Positions 25,386 to 35,062 of a stretch of DNA of 35,512 nucleotides are shown one piece after another (position 1 is the first letter of the stretch; every line of letters starts with the position of its first letter). A model generated the notes under the pieces. It was not told where the DNA came from, made no database searches, and saw only the letters and a program-made list of their open reading frames with translations. Position numbers and translations under genes: made by a program. Source of the DNA: Verrucomicrobiota bacterium (GTDB lineage Bacteria > Verrucomicrobiota > Verrucomicrobiae > Limisphaerales > UBA11358); the NCBI GenBank assembly GCA_014860005.1, contig JACZKP010000009.1, positions 1-35,512 of the forward strand, given 5' to 3'.

Positions 25386-26438
25386 CTACTTTTTGGCCTT
25401 TTTCGCAGGCGCGCCGTTGGTCGGCACCGTGGCGATGGTCTGGAGAATCCGGCTCGCAATCTTGTAGGGATCGCCCTGGGAGTTTGGCCGGCGGTCTTCC
25501 AAGTAACCGCGATAGCCGTTATTCACGAAGCTGTGCGGGACCCGGATGGACGCGCCGCGATTCGCCAGCCCGTAATTGAATTTGTCAATGGACTGCGTTT
25601 CGTGGAGGCCGGTGAGACGCAGATGATTGTCCGGGCCGTACACAGCGATGTGTTCGTTTTTGTACTTATCGAACGCTGCCATGAGCGCCTCGAAGTATTC
25701 CTTGCCGCCAATTTCGCGCATGTGTTTCGTCGAGAAATTGGAATGCATGCCCGACCCGTTCCAATCCACGTCCTTGCCCAGCGGTTTGCAGTGCCAGTTC
25801 ACGTCCACGCCGTATTTCTCGCACAGGCGCAGGAGGAGATAACGCGCGATCCAGACCTGGTCCGCGGCGCTCTTTGAGCCTTTGCCAAAGATTTGAAACT
25901 CCCACTGACCCTTCGCCACTTCCGCATTGATACCCTCGTGGTTGACACCCGCTTCGAGACAAAGATCAAGGTGCGCATCCACAATCTCACGGGCGATATT
26001 GCCGACGTTCTTGTAGCCGACGCCGGTGTAGTATTCGCCCTGCGGAGGCGGGAAGCCGCCGCCTTCGGGAAAGCCAAGGGGGGCGCCATTTTTATACAGG
26101 AAATACTCCTGCTCAAATCCAAACCAGGCATCCGGATCATCCAGAATGGTTGCGCGGGAGTTGCTTGGATGCGGCGTCTTTCCGTCCGGCATCATGACCT
26201 CGCACATGACGAGGGCTGCGTCCTTCTTGGTGGGATCCGGAAAGACGGCCACGGGTTGGAGCATGCAGTCCGAGCTTTTGCCTTCAGCCTGCCGTGTAGA
26301 ACTGCCGTCGAAGCCCCACATCGGAAGTTCCTGAAGTTTCGGGAAGGATTTGAATTCCTTCACCTGCGTTTTGCCACGAAGGTTGGGAACGGGTTCGTAT
26401 CCGTCGAGCCAGATGTATTCTAACTTATATTTCGCCAT
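25386..26438 (-). CDS. glnII: Glutamine synthetase type II (eukaryotic-type)
   Basis: The 350-residue product has the short GSII form: YIWLDGYEPVPNLRGKT at the N-terminus, LPMWGFDGSSTRQAEG, DAWFGFEQEYFLY (metal Glu), GVNHEGINAEVAKGQWEFQI, WNGSGMHSNFSTKHMR, and the C-terminal NRGASIRVP followed by GYLEDRRPNSQGDPY. GSII enzymes are decamers that make glutamine and lack the adenylylation site. In bacteria they are found in rhizobia, actinomycetes, planctomycetes and verrucomicrobia, usually next to a GSI gene and expressed under nitrogen limitation. The C-terminus ends in a Lys/Ala tail (APAKKAKK). A strong terminator follows. Upstream lies a 377-base non-coding region. Confidence 0.96.
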   Translation of the reverse strand: MAKYKLEYIWLDGYEPVPNLRGKTQVKEFKSFPKLQELPMWGFDGSSTRQAEGKSSDCMLQPVAVFPDPTKKDAALVMCEVMMPDGKTPHPSNSRATILDDPDAWFGFEQEYFLYKNGAPLGFPEGGGFPPPQGEYYTGVGYKNVGNIAREIVDAHLDLCLEAGVNHEGINAEVAKGQWEFQIFGKGSKSAADQVWIARYLLLRLCEKYGVDVNWHCKPLGKDVDWNGSGMHSNFSTKHMREIGGKEYFEALMAAFDKYKNEHIAVYGPDNHLRLTGLHETQSIDKFNYGLANRGASIRVPHSFVNNGYRGYLEDRRPNSQGDPYKIASRILQTIATVPTNGAPAKKAKK

Positions 26439-26815
26439 GTGCTTGGGTGTGCTGTGGTTCAGTTGTTGATCAAGTGCGCCAACGCCCTCTACCTGGAGCG
26501 GTGGCGCTCCAGCTTAGCAACGCTGATGCCACGCCATTGAGTCTTCCATCCACGGGTTGGCAAAAGCGCATTTCACCCGCTGCCAGCAATGATTTTTCAC
26601 GGCTGCAAGTTTGCTGGACTTGAGGACGAATCGGGTGATCGGCTGGCGATTGTTGCTCAGGCTGGACAAATTGATTCGCCAAGCGCCCGTCGCCGAGTTG
26701 CACGTCATATCCCCAATGCTGAACTTTCGGGCGCCACGCGACTTTCCAAACGGAATCGAATGCTCAATACTTCCGTATGAAGTTCCGGCGATAAACGCTG
26801 GCCAGTTTTGTTACC
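26439..26815. other. Non-coding region between glnII and the kinase/PP2C pair
   Basis: The two transcription units diverge from here, so it should hold promoters for both. No convincing box pair can be named. The only structure seen is the short hairpin at 26493-26512. Short open frames on both strands in this stretch show no recognisable protein and are not called. Confidence 0.5.
26493..26512. repeat. Short perfect hairpin upstream of glnII
   Basis: CTGGAGCG and CGCTCCAG form an 8-bp inverted repeat around the loop GTGG. No T-run follows on either strand, so it is not a standard terminator. It lies in the 5' region of glnII (55 bases before the start) and may be an mRNA leader structure or a small dispersed repeat. 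Confidence 0.45.
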
Positions 26816-27214
26816 ATGCTGAAGGTGAAAGACACGCTCCGGGCGACGGTGAATCTCACGTTCGATGGCCGGGTGGTGAAAGTTTACCACGGTCCCGACG
26901 CGCAGCAGCGTTTTGCTAACGAGGTGGCAATCTTACGCCATCTGGAAGCGCGCGGTTGCAACTTTGTGCCAAAACTGCTCGAAGCCGATGCGGCAAGACT
27001 CCGGATCGTAGCGACGAACTGTGGCAGCCGCGTTGAACATCTCGATGCGGATCGGGCGCGCGAACTGTTCGCCGAGCTCGAGCCCTTCGGCGTCCGACAC
27101 GACGATCCCGACATGCGCAATGTAACTTACCGCCAGAGCGACGGGCGCTTTTGCATAATTGATTTTGAATTTGCCACGCTCCTGCCCGCCGCCGGTCAAA
27201 CTTCGCCAGCATGA
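26816..27214 (+). CDS. Very small protein-kinase-like protein
   Basis: The protein has 132 residues, about half a kinase domain. It still shows the key positions in order: Lys22 in RVVKVY (VAIK-like), Glu36 in ANEVAILRHL (helix C-like), RHDDPDMRN at 94-102 (HxD catalytic loop with Asp97, and Asn102 at the +5 spacing), and IIDFEF at 114-119 (Asp116, DFG-like). No glycine-rich loop is seen, and the C-lobe ends directly after the DFE. It resembles the core of RIO/YrbL/Kdo-kinase-like families, but I cannot assign one. Its stop overlaps the start of the PP2C gene (ATGA), so the two are co-translated. It may be an active minimal kinase, a pseudokinase or a partner of the phosphatase. Confidence 0.65.
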   Translation: MLKVKDTLRATVNLTFDGRVVKVYHGPDAQQRFANEVAILRHLEARGCNFVPKLLEADAARLRIVATNCGSRVEHLDADRARELFAELEPFGVRHDDPDMRNVTYRQSDGRFCIIDFEFATLLPAAGQTSPA

Positions 27215-28053
27215 ACCATCCCCAACCCGTCGCCACCTCGACCTCCTTGAAATGGTCCGCGTGGACGGATCGCGGTAAGATCCGACCCAACAACGAAGAT
27301 TCATTTCTTGGTCTCCAGTTTGACGCCAAGGAAATTCATCGCCTGGGCAAACATGGGGAGGCGTCCATCGCCAATATGGATTTCGCTTTTGCGGTGAGTG
27401 ACGGAATGGGTGGTGCGATGGCGGGCGAATTCGCCAGCCGGATTGCGGTGGACAAAATCGCCACCCTCCTGCCGCGCTCGTTTCAACAGGCGGCCGCCGG
27501 ATTGGAGGCCGGTTTTGCTGATGTGTTGACGGAGTTGTTTGGCGAAATCCATTCCGCGCTCGCTTACGTGGGCAGTTGCTATGAGGAATGCTCCGGCATG
27601 GAAACGACCTTGACGCTTAGTTGGTTTACGCCCGGCTGGATGTATTTCGCGCACATTGGCGACAGCCGCCTGTATTACCTGCCTGCCCGGCAAAACACGA
27701 TCAAACAACTAAGCCACGATGACACGCACGTGGGCTGGTTGTTCCGTAACGGAAAGATCAATGAACGCGAGGCACGCACTCATCCCCGGCGCAACGTACT
27801 GCAAAAGGCCTTGGGCGGGACGAATCAATTCGTGGAACCGCAACTCGGCGCGGTCGGTTACGAGCCGGGTGATATTTTCCTGCTCTGCACGGACGGGCTG
27901 ATCGAAGGCCATTACGATAGTTGTCTCGTCGAACTATTGCGCTCGTCAGCGTCATTGGAAGCAACCCCGCACCTTGCACAACGGCTGGTGACTGAAGCTG
28001 TGGAAAAGAGCGGTCGAGACAATACGACGGCGTTGGTAGTCCAGGCGAATTAG
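27211..28053 (+). CDS. PP2C-family Ser/Thr protein phosphatase
   Basis: The 280-residue product has the PPM/PP2C motifs in order: WTDRGKIRPNNEDSFL (motif 1, with an Asn-Glu-Asp metal site), FAVSDGMGGAMAGEFAS (DGMGG metal site), METTLTLSW, FAHIGDSRLYYL, LSHDDTHVG, LQKALGG, DIFLLCTDGLIEG (metal Asp) and GRDNTTALVV at the end. These are the residues binding the two Mg/Mn ions, so it should be active and cytoplasmic. It overlaps the small kinase-like gene by 4 bases and is convergent with amt1. Its position inside the nitrogen-assimilation cluster suggests, but does not prove, that it acts on a protein such as PII, as PphA does in cyanobacteria. Confidence 0.9.
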   Translation: MNHPQPVATSTSLKWSAWTDRGKIRPNNEDSFLGLQFDAKEIHRLGKHGEASIANMDFAFAVSDGMGGAMAGEFASRIAVDKIATLLPRSFQQAAAGLEAGFADVLTELFGEIHSALAYVGSCYEECSGMETTLTLSWFTPGWMYFAHIGDSRLYYLPARQNTIKQLSHDDTHVGWLFRNGKINEREARTHPRRNVLQKALGGTNQFVEPQLGAVGYEPGDIFLLCTDGLIEGHYDSCLVELLRSSASLEATPHLAQRLVTEAVEKSGRDNTTALVVQAN

Positions 28054-28071
28054 CATGTTGGCCGAAGAGCA

Positions 28072-28105
28072 TCGCGCCGCTGACGGACTTCCATCAACGG
28101 CGCGA
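28072..28105. terminator. Probable bidirectional terminator between PP2C gene and amt1
   Basis: TCGCGCCG (28072-28079) pairs with CGGCGCGA (28098-28105); after one mismatch TGA/TCA extends the stem. It lies between the two convergent stop codons (28053 and 28146). No clear T-run follows, so efficiency is uncertain. Confidence 0.45.
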
Positions 28106-28145
28106 CGTTCGTAAGTTGAGTCTGGATCAGACTTTCAGCAATTCC

Positions 28146-29522
28146 TCAACGGCCAGTGTGGTACCCTTCCTCGCCATGTTCGGATAAGTCCAATCCGGCG
28201 GCCTCGACTTCCTCCGGCACCCGCAGCCCCACGATGACCTTTGCAAGTGTCAGGCCGATGAACGCCACCACGGCGCTCCAGACAATGGTCACCAGCACGC
28301 TCATCAATTGAATCAGCACCTGGCTGCCCATCGCGTAGCCGTCCGGCGGCGTTCCACCCAGCGCAGCACTGGCGCAAACGCCGGTAAGCAAGGCGCCGAC
28401 AATACCGCCCACGCCATGCACGCCGAACACATCGAGACTGTCGTCGTAACCCAGGCCGCGCTTGATGGAAGTGGCGGCCACATAGCAGAGCGCCGATGCC
28501 ACCGCGCCAATAATCAACGCTCCCATCGGGCCAGCGGTGCCGGAGGCAGGGGTAATGGCCACCAATCCCGCCACGGCGCCGGTGGCCAGACCAACGGCGG
28601 TCGGTTTGCCGCTGCGCAGCCATTCCAGGAGCATCCAGACGGTGGCAGCCGTGCCGGTCGCAATTTGCGTCACCAGCATCGCCATCCCGGCGGTGCCGTT
28701 CGCCGCCAGCGCGCTGCCGGCATTGAAGCCGAACCAGCCCACCCACAGCATGGACGCGCCAATGATCGTCATGGGCACGTTGTGCGGTGGGAGCGGCTCC
28801 CGGCCAAAGCCCCGACGCTTGCCGCACATGATGCACGCCACCAATCCGGCGATGCCGGCGTTGATGTGAACCACGTTGCCGCCCGCGAAATCCAGCACCC
28901 CCATATCCCAGAATATCGCGCCGTCGCCCGACCAGGACATGTGACAGATCGGCAGATAGGAGAACCCAAACCAGAACAACGTGAAGATCAACATGGCGCT
29001 GAACTTCATGCGCTCGGCAAACGCGCCAACAATCAGCGCGGGCGTGATAATCGCAAACGTGAGTTGGAAGGTGACAAATATCGCTTCCGGAACTGAACCG
29101 GTCAGTGAGTCGGGGTTCAGACCCTTGAGAAACAGCTTGTCGAATCCGCCAAAAAACGATTTGAAATTGGTCACTCCTTTTTCCATGCCGCCCGTGTCGA
29201 ACGCCACACTGTAGCCGAAGATCACCCACAACACGGTGATGATGCCGGCAAGCGCGAAACATTGGACCAGCACGGTCAGGACGTTCTTCGCGCGGACCAA
29301 TCCGCCGTAAAACAGCGCGAGACCCGGCAGCGTCATAAAGAGCACGAGCGCGGTGGCCGTTATCATCCAGGCGGTGTCACCTGAATTGAGCGTAGGTGCG
29401 GCCTCCTCGGCCGCCGCAACCGTTTCCGCAGCGGCAGTGGTTGCCTCTTGTGCATGCGCCGGAACGCAAGTGTCCGTCGCCAGGAAAGCAGCGACGCCGA
29501 GCAGTAGAATTAGTTTTTTCAT
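28146..29522 (-). CDS. amt: Ammonium transporter (Amt/Rh family), copy 1
   Basis: The ATG at 29522 gives the signal peptide MKKLILLLGVAAFLATDTCV ending in AHAQ; the frame upstream of it is an extension through the glnK-amt gap. After an Ala/Glu-rich linker the Amt core begins, with eleven expected membrane helices. LFYGGLVRAKN, FAERMKFSAMLIF, MSWSGDGAIFWD, and the two pore histidines (DFAGGNVVHINAG; DVFGVHGVGGIVGALLTG) are visible. Amt proteins import ammonium as trimers and are blocked by binding of PII at the cytoplasmic side; a glnK gene lies 34 bases upstream. The C-terminal tail LDLSEHGEEGY is the usual PII-sensitive end. Sequence type differs clearly from copy 2. Confidence 0.95.
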   Translation of the reverse strand: MKKLILLLGVAAFLATDTCVPAHAQEATTAAAETVAAAEEAAPTLNSGDTAWMITATALVLFMTLPGLALFYGGLVRAKNVLTVLVQCFALAGIITVLWVIFGYSVAFDTGGMEKGVTNFKSFFGGFDKLFLKGLNPDSLTGSVPEAIFVTFQLTFAIITPALIVGAFAERMKFSAMLIFTLFWFGFSYLPICHMSWSGDGAIFWDMGVLDFAGGNVVHINAGIAGLVACIMCGKRRGFGREPLPPHNVPMTIIGASMLWVGWFGFNAGSALAANGTAGMAMLVTQIATGTAATVWMLLEWLRSGKPTAVGLATGAVAGLVAITPASGTAGPMGALIIGAVASALCYVAATSIKRGLGYDDSLDVFGVHGVGGIVGALLTGVCASAALGGTPPDGYAMGSQVLIQLMSVLVTIVWSAVVAFIGLTLAKVIVGLRVPEEVEAAGLDLSEHGEEGYHTGR

Positions 29523-29556
29523 GGGCAGAATTTTAGCGAAGACTGGGTGGGGTGCG

Positions 29557-30209
<653 letters not shown>

Positions 30210-30235
30210 CGGCGGGCAGCACTCGCTGCCCGCCG
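30210..30235 (-). repeat. Hairpin of the outer copy of the amt2 3' duplication
   Basis: CGGCGGGCAGC pairs perfectly with GCTGCCCGCCG over 11 bp around the loop ACTC. On the minus strand it is followed by GTTTGCATG, a poor T-run, so it may be a weak terminator or a 3'-end stabiliser of the amt2 message. Confidence 0.6.
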
Positions 30236-30281
30236 GCGCACCCAGCACCCAACCGTGACTACTCCGCCGCGGCTGGAAATT
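30210..30281 (-). repeat. Outer (decayed) copy of a tandem duplication of the amt2 3' end
   Basis: The segment contains GCACCCAGCACCCAACC-G-TGACTA at 30238-30261, matching 30322-30345 with one mismatch at a distance of 84. In both copies it is flanked on one side by a GC-rich hairpin and on the other by bases matching the last codons of amt2 (GGCTGGAAAT versus GGTTGGAAAT). In this copy those codons are altered but a TAG is still present. Confidence 0.7.
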
Positions 30282-30292
30282 AACGTTGGATG

Positions 30293-30320
30293 GCGGCGGA
30301 CGCCTCACGGCGCCCGCCGC
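30293..30320 (-). terminator. Hairpin just after amt2, probable terminator or 3' stabiliser
   Basis: GCGGCGGACGCC and GGCGCCCGCCGC form a 12-bp stem with one A-C mismatch around the loop TCAC, 23 bases after the amt2 stop. There is no T-run, so a pure intrinsic terminator is doubtful. Confidence 0.45.
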
Positions 30321-30342
30321 TGCACCCAGCACCCAACCCTGA

Positions 30343-31788
30343 CTATTTCTCAGCCATGGGTTGGAAATCCGGATAGGCGTGGTTTCCGTGTTCGCCAATA
30401 TCCAGACCCTCGGTTTCCTCTTCCGCATCCACGCGCAATCCCATCGTCACTTTGAGAAGCAGAAACAGGAGCAGCGCGAAGATGAAGGTGAACGCCCCAA
30501 TACTCAGAATACCCTTAAGCTGTGCAACAATCTGCGCTCCCCCTTTCAGTGCGCCAAACAAACCGACCGCCAGCGTGCCCCAGATGCCGCACACCAGGTG
30601 AACTGAAATGGCGCCAACCGGATCGTCAATCTTGAGCTTGTCGAAAACCAATACTGAGAAGACCACCAGAACACCCGCAACCAGACCAATGATAATGGCC
30701 GAACCGGCGGCCATCTGATCGGCCCCCGCAGTAATGCCAACCAAACCGGCCAGCACCCCGTTCAGCGCCATGGAAAGATCCGGTTTCTTGAGGACGGTCC
30801 ACGCTGTCATCGCCGCAGCCACTCCGCCCGCCGCCGCAGCCAGGCAGGTGGTGACCAACGTCAACGAAACCAGCGCCGGATTGGCGGATAGCACCGAGCC
30901 GCCATTGAATCCGAACCAGCCCAGCCAGAGCAGGAACACGCCAATGGTCGCCAGCGGCATGCTATGACCGAGAATCGGTCGGATTCGGCCGCCCACATAT
31001 TTGCCCAAGCGCGGTCCGATAATGATCGCGCCCGCCAGCGCGCCCCAACCGCCGACGGAATGCACCACGGTTGAACCGGCAAAATCATAGAACGGTGTCC
31101 CCATCGTATTCAGCCAGCCATTGCCCCATTTCCAGAAGCCGGTGATGGGGTAGGCCACCGCCACAAAGATCGTGGAGAAGATCAGGAACGTGCTTAACTT
31201 GATCCGTTCGGCGACGGCACCGGAAACAATTGTGGCAGCCGTGGCGGCGAACATGGCCTGGAACAGGAAGTCCGTCCAGTAGGTGTAGCCCGCGTTATAG
31301 GTATCGGTCAGATTGGCGACCTCCGTCCCGCCTCCGACGCCGACACCAAAGCCGCTGAAGCCGAAGATTTTTCCGGCAAAGTCCGTACCGGGATACATCA
31401 AATTGAAGCCCATTAACGCGTACGTCAGCAGCCCGATGCACACGATCATCGTGTTCTTGAACAGAATGTTGGTTGTATTCTTCGACCGCGTCAGGCCCGA
31501 TTCCAGCGTGGCGAACCCCAGATGCATGATGAACACCAGCGCGGCGGCGATCATCATCCAAAGGTTATGCGTCGTGAAGATCGCGTAGCCCGGTGACGCA
31601 GCGAACGCGTACAAATCCGCGTAAGGCGGAGCCTCCGCCGCTTCTTTGACGGCTTCGGTGACCGCCTCGGCCATGGCGGCCGGTTCGGGTTGGGCCAGGG
31701 CGGACGAGAGCAGCAGGCCCGTCAACAGGCCTGATACCAGGATGCTTCTGAAAACTGAATTTAGTCTGAAGGTTGGATTGATTTTCAT
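30343..31788 (-). CDS. amt: Ammonium transporter (Amt/Rh family), copy 2
   Basis: The ATG at 31788 begins MKINPTFRLNSVFRSILVSG, an N-terminal signal that is followed by an Ala/Glu-rich stretch (AEAVTEAVKEAAEA). The frame upstream is shadow of the glnK gene. The membrane core shows FATLESGLTRSKN, AERIKLSTFLIFST, FYDFAGSTVVHSVGG (first pore His), WLGWFGFNGGS and GAISVHLVCGIWGTLAVG (second pore His). The C-terminal tail LDIGEHGNHAYPDF fits PII regulation. The 481-residue protein is of the ESGLTRSKN subgroup and so differs from copy 1, meaning the two transporters are old paralogues or have different origins. It lies 19 bases after glnK copy 2. Confidence 0.95.
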   Translation of the reverse strand: MKINPTFRLNSVFRSILVSGLLTGLLLSSALAQPEPAAMAEAVTEAVKEAAEAPPYADLYAFAASPGYAIFTTHNLWMMIAAALVFIMHLGFATLESGLTRSKNTTNILFKNTMIVCIGLLTYALMGFNLMYPGTDFAGKIFGFSGFGVGVGGGTEVANLTDTYNAGYTYWTDFLFQAMFAATAATIVSGAVAERIKLSTFLIFSTIFVAVAYPITGFWKWGNGWLNTMGTPFYDFAGSTVVHSVGGWGALAGAIIIGPRLGKYVGGRIRPILGHSMPLATIGVFLLWLGWFGFNGGSVLSANPALVSLTLVTTCLAAAAGGVAAAMTAWTVLKKPDLSMALNGVLAGLVGITAGADQMAAGSAIIIGLVAGVLVVFSVLVFDKLKIDDPVGAISVHLVCGIWGTLAVGLFGALKGGAQIVAQLKGILSIGAFTFIFALLLFLLLKVTMGLRVDAEEETEGLDIGEHGNHAYPDFQPMAEK

Positions 31789-31807
31789 GTTGAGTTGTTT
31801 TGCCGGG

Positions 31808-32472
<665 letters not shown>

Positions 32473-33156
32473 TTACGGCACGTATTCGCCCATGAAGTTG
32501 GCAAGATCAATCACGCTGCCGACCAGCGCCAGCACGTCGTCGGGCTGGATGATTTCATCCGGAAGCGGCACGGGATTGAAGCGTTCCAGCACCTTTTCCC
32601 CACGGTCGTTGGCCACCGTGCGTTTGATCGCCACCAGATTGACACGGAAGCGCCGGCGCAAGTCCAGTTGCCCGAGATTCTTTCCGACGATTCCCGCGGG
32701 CGCCTTGACCTCCACAATGCTGAACCCTTCCGCCAGTTCAAAGTAACTCGTGATGTTGGTGATCAACAGCCGCTGCACCATCCAGCGCGCCGCCTCTTCC
32801 TCGGGATTGAAGACTTCATCGGCCCCGACCGCCACCAGGACACGGTGATGGTCCGGCGTGGTCGCGCGCGCCACAATCTTCTTGATGCCGGCCCGCTTGC
32901 CATGAACCACCGTCAATACCTGCGCCTCAAAGTTCGCGCCGATGGCGGCGATCAGTACGTCCACTTCACCAATGCCGTGCGCCTGCAAGGCGTGCTCCTG
33001 GCTGGCATCCAACCGCACCGCCAGTGCCACCTGGTCTTTGATGTTGTTCACCCGGTCCAGATTGATGTCCACGGCAATTACCTCCACGCCGTTCTGCGTG
33101 AGGCCCACGGCGGCCGCGTGCCCAAATTCACCCAATCCAATGACAGCACATTTCAT
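32473..33156 (-). CDS. Potassium uptake regulatory subunit, KtrA/TrkA type (RCK domain)
   Basis: The 227-residue product begins with an NAD-binding Rossmann fold: MKCAVIGLGEFG (GxGxxG at 7-12) and Asp30 at the end of beta-2 (EVIAVDINLDRV). This is followed by DVLIAAIGANFEAQVLTV and IVARATTPDH. Residues ~140-227 form an RCK-C domain (FSIVEVKAPAGIVGKNLGQLDL, IIQPDDVLALVGSV). One Rossmann plus one RCK-C domain is the KtrA arrangement, half the size of enterobacterial TrkA. It binds nucleotides and gates the membrane subunit, whose gene lies 70 bases upstream on the same strand. Confidence 0.9.
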   Translation of the reverse strand: MKCAVIGLGEFGHAAAVGLTQNGVEVIAVDINLDRVNNIKDQVALAVRLDASQEHALQAHGIGEVDVLIAAIGANFEAQVLTVVHGKRAGIKKIVARATTPDHHRVLVAVGADEVFNPEEEAARWMVQRLLITNITSYFELAEGFSIVEVKAPAGIVGKNLGQLDLRRRFRVNLVAIKRTVANDRGEKVLERFNPVPLPDEIIQPDDVLALVGSVIDLANFMGEYVP

Positions 33157-33226
33157 AAATTAAACTATCTACGATAGCCACACGGGTCCCAGGCCTTCAT
33201 TTGATGAATGCCCGCCGGTCGCTCGT

Positions 33227-35062
33227 TCAACCCACCACAACCTCTTCCTCCGGGAATTCATACGCCAACGCACGACCGCTTTGAAAGACAGAAAGCACCA
33301 GGGCCAGCGGCCCCACACGGCCCACGAACATGGTCACGCACAACACCAGTTTGCTTGCCGGACTCAACTCCGCGGTGATTCCGGTCGAAAGCCCCACCGT
33401 GCTGAGCGCCGAAATGACTTCAAACACCCGGCTCTTGAACGCCAGTTGCGGATCAAACACCGACAGCAAGAACACGCCAACGCCTGCGGAAATCATGTAA
33501 ATCACAAACACGCTCAAGGCCGCAACCAGTGTCCTGGCAGGGATGGTGCGCCCGAACGCCTCGATCCGTTCGCGCCGCGCCACCATGGCGCGCAACGCCA
33601 GCAGCAGAATGCCGAAACTCACCGTCTTGATGCCGCCACCGGCGGAAACCGGATTCGCGCCAATCACCATCAGCATTATCAACAGCAACAACGTGGCATC
33701 CTGCAACTGGCCGATGTTCACCGTGTTAAAGCCCGCCGTGCGCGGAGTCACGGATTGAAACGCGGAGATCAGGAAGCTCTCGCCAAACGAGTTGTCGCGC
33801 AGCAGGTGATTTGCTTCCAAAATCCAAAAGCCCAACAGCCCTGCCACCAGCAAGGCGACCATCACTGTGAGGCCGAGTTTGGTTTGCACACTCAACCGCG
33901 CCGGCACCTGTCCGGCGTGCAAGCGTCGGAAGAGGCTCAGCCGTCGAAAAATCGGCAACCGGGTCAGCCGAAAGCCGACCAGTTCCGAAATGGTCAAAAA
34001 TCCCAGCCCCCCCAGAATGATCAGGCTCATGATCGTGAGGTTCAAACCTGGACTCGTCTGAAAGCCTTCCAAGCTGTCCGCCTGCAACGCAAACCCGGCG
34101 TTGCAGAAGGCTGACACCGCGTGGAACAGAGACCACTGAATCCGGGTGAGCGCATCCCCTTCCGCCGGCAGGAACTGATAAAGCAACATGGCTCCGGTCA
34201 GTTCGATCACCACTGCCGCCAGCACGATGCCGACGATCTGCCGCTTCAAGTCGGAACGCGTCGGGGCGTTGACAATCTGCCGGAAGACGACCATCTGTGG
34301 CACCGGCAAAGCTCGCGCCGAAAAAAACGACAGCAGCGCGACGAAAGTCACGATGCCCAATCCGCCGACTTGGAATAAGGCAAAGATGATGGTTTGCCCA
34401 AAGCCGGAGAAATCCGTGCCCGTGTCGCGCACCACCAATCCCGTCACACAGGCAGCACTGGTGGCGGTGAACAAGGCGTCCACCATTCCTGTGGGTTCAC
34501 GATCCGGCGCGGTTGCGTTCGGCAGCAGCAACAAGAAGGTGCCAATGACGATTACCGTTGCGAACGAGCCTGCGAGGATCAGCTCCGGCCGCGTGCCTTT
34601 GCCAAAAAGCCGGGTCGTCGCCCGCAACCATTGAACACAAAGACTGAGGAGCAGAAACAACTTCACCAGATTGCACGTCAACTCACCGCGCGATTCCAGA
34701 TGGAGAAAACCGGCCAGTCTTCCCACGGCAGCGGACGGCAACACCCAGGTCAACATCCCCAGCACAATGAATCCGCCCATCAACCAATACTCGACGCGCC
34801 GCGCACCGAACACCTGGGATCGCTTCCGCGCTGTTCGCCAGGCCAGCACAAGATCGGCGCAAAAGACCGCCGCCAGGAGGAAATTCAATCCATTCAGCCA
34901 CTTGTCCGCGATGTCTCCGAAGGGAAAACCGTGATGGAGGATCAGCGAGAAGAACACCAGCCCGCCCGCCGTGCGCAGCCAGGCAACCGGCAAACCGTGA
35001 GGCGTGGGCGAGAAGCTTCGAAGTCCAGCCGGCAGCGACTGCTCTGAGTTTGGGTCTCTCAC
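33227..35062 (-). CDS. Potassium uptake membrane subunit, KtrB/TrkH type
   Basis: The frame is open to TTG 35158, but the GTG at 35062 (MRDPNSEQSL if read as Met) removes a tail without features; the start is uncertain. Four selectivity-filter repeats are visible, as in TrkH/KtrB: SAACVTGLVVRDTG, AVSAFCNAGFAL, SVTPRTAGFNTV and ALSTVGLSTGI. Each has the single Gly of the filter. Intervening segments are long hydrophobic helices, including the gating-loop region ANPVSAGGGIKTVSFG. About 170 extra residues with several hydrophobic helices precede the first filter repeat, longer than the ~440-residue KtrB, giving 611 residues in all. It would take up K+ (often with Na+) at the inner membrane, regulated by the neighbouring RCK protein. 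Confidence 0.9.
   Translation of the reverse strand: MRDPNSEQSLPAGLRSFSPTPHGLPVAWLRTAGGLVFFSLILHHGFPFGDIADKWLNGLNFLLAAVFCADLVLAWRTARKRSQVFGARRVEYWLMGGFIVLGMLTWVLPSAAVGRLAGFLHLESRGELTCNLVKLFLLLSLCVQWLRATTRLFGKGTRPELILAGSFATVIVIGTFLLLLPNATAPDREPTGMVDALFTATSAACVTGLVVRDTGTDFSGFGQTIIFALFQVGGLGIVTFVALLSFFSARALPVPQMVVFRQIVNAPTRSDLKRQIVGIVLAAVVIELTGAMLLYQFLPAEGDALTRIQWSLFHAVSAFCNAGFALQADSLEGFQTSPGLNLTIMSLIILGGLGFLTISELVGFRLTRLPIFRRLSLFRRLHAGQVPARLSVQTKLGLTVMVALLVAGLLGFWILEANHLLRDNSFGESFLISAFQSVTPRTAGFNTVNIGQLQDATLLLLIMLMVIGANPVSAGGGIKTVSFGILLLALRAMVARRERIEAFGRTIPARTLVAALSVFVIYMISAGVGVFLLSVFDPQLAFKSRVFEVISALSTVGLSTGITAELSPASKLVLCVTMFVGRVGPLALVLSVFQSGRALAYEFPEEEVVVG

Noticed and set aside
26470..26919. 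Several 60-100-codon frames in the glnII/kinase intergenic region
   Set aside because: No recognisable motif, no consistent codon pattern, and they overlap each other and the kinase gene.
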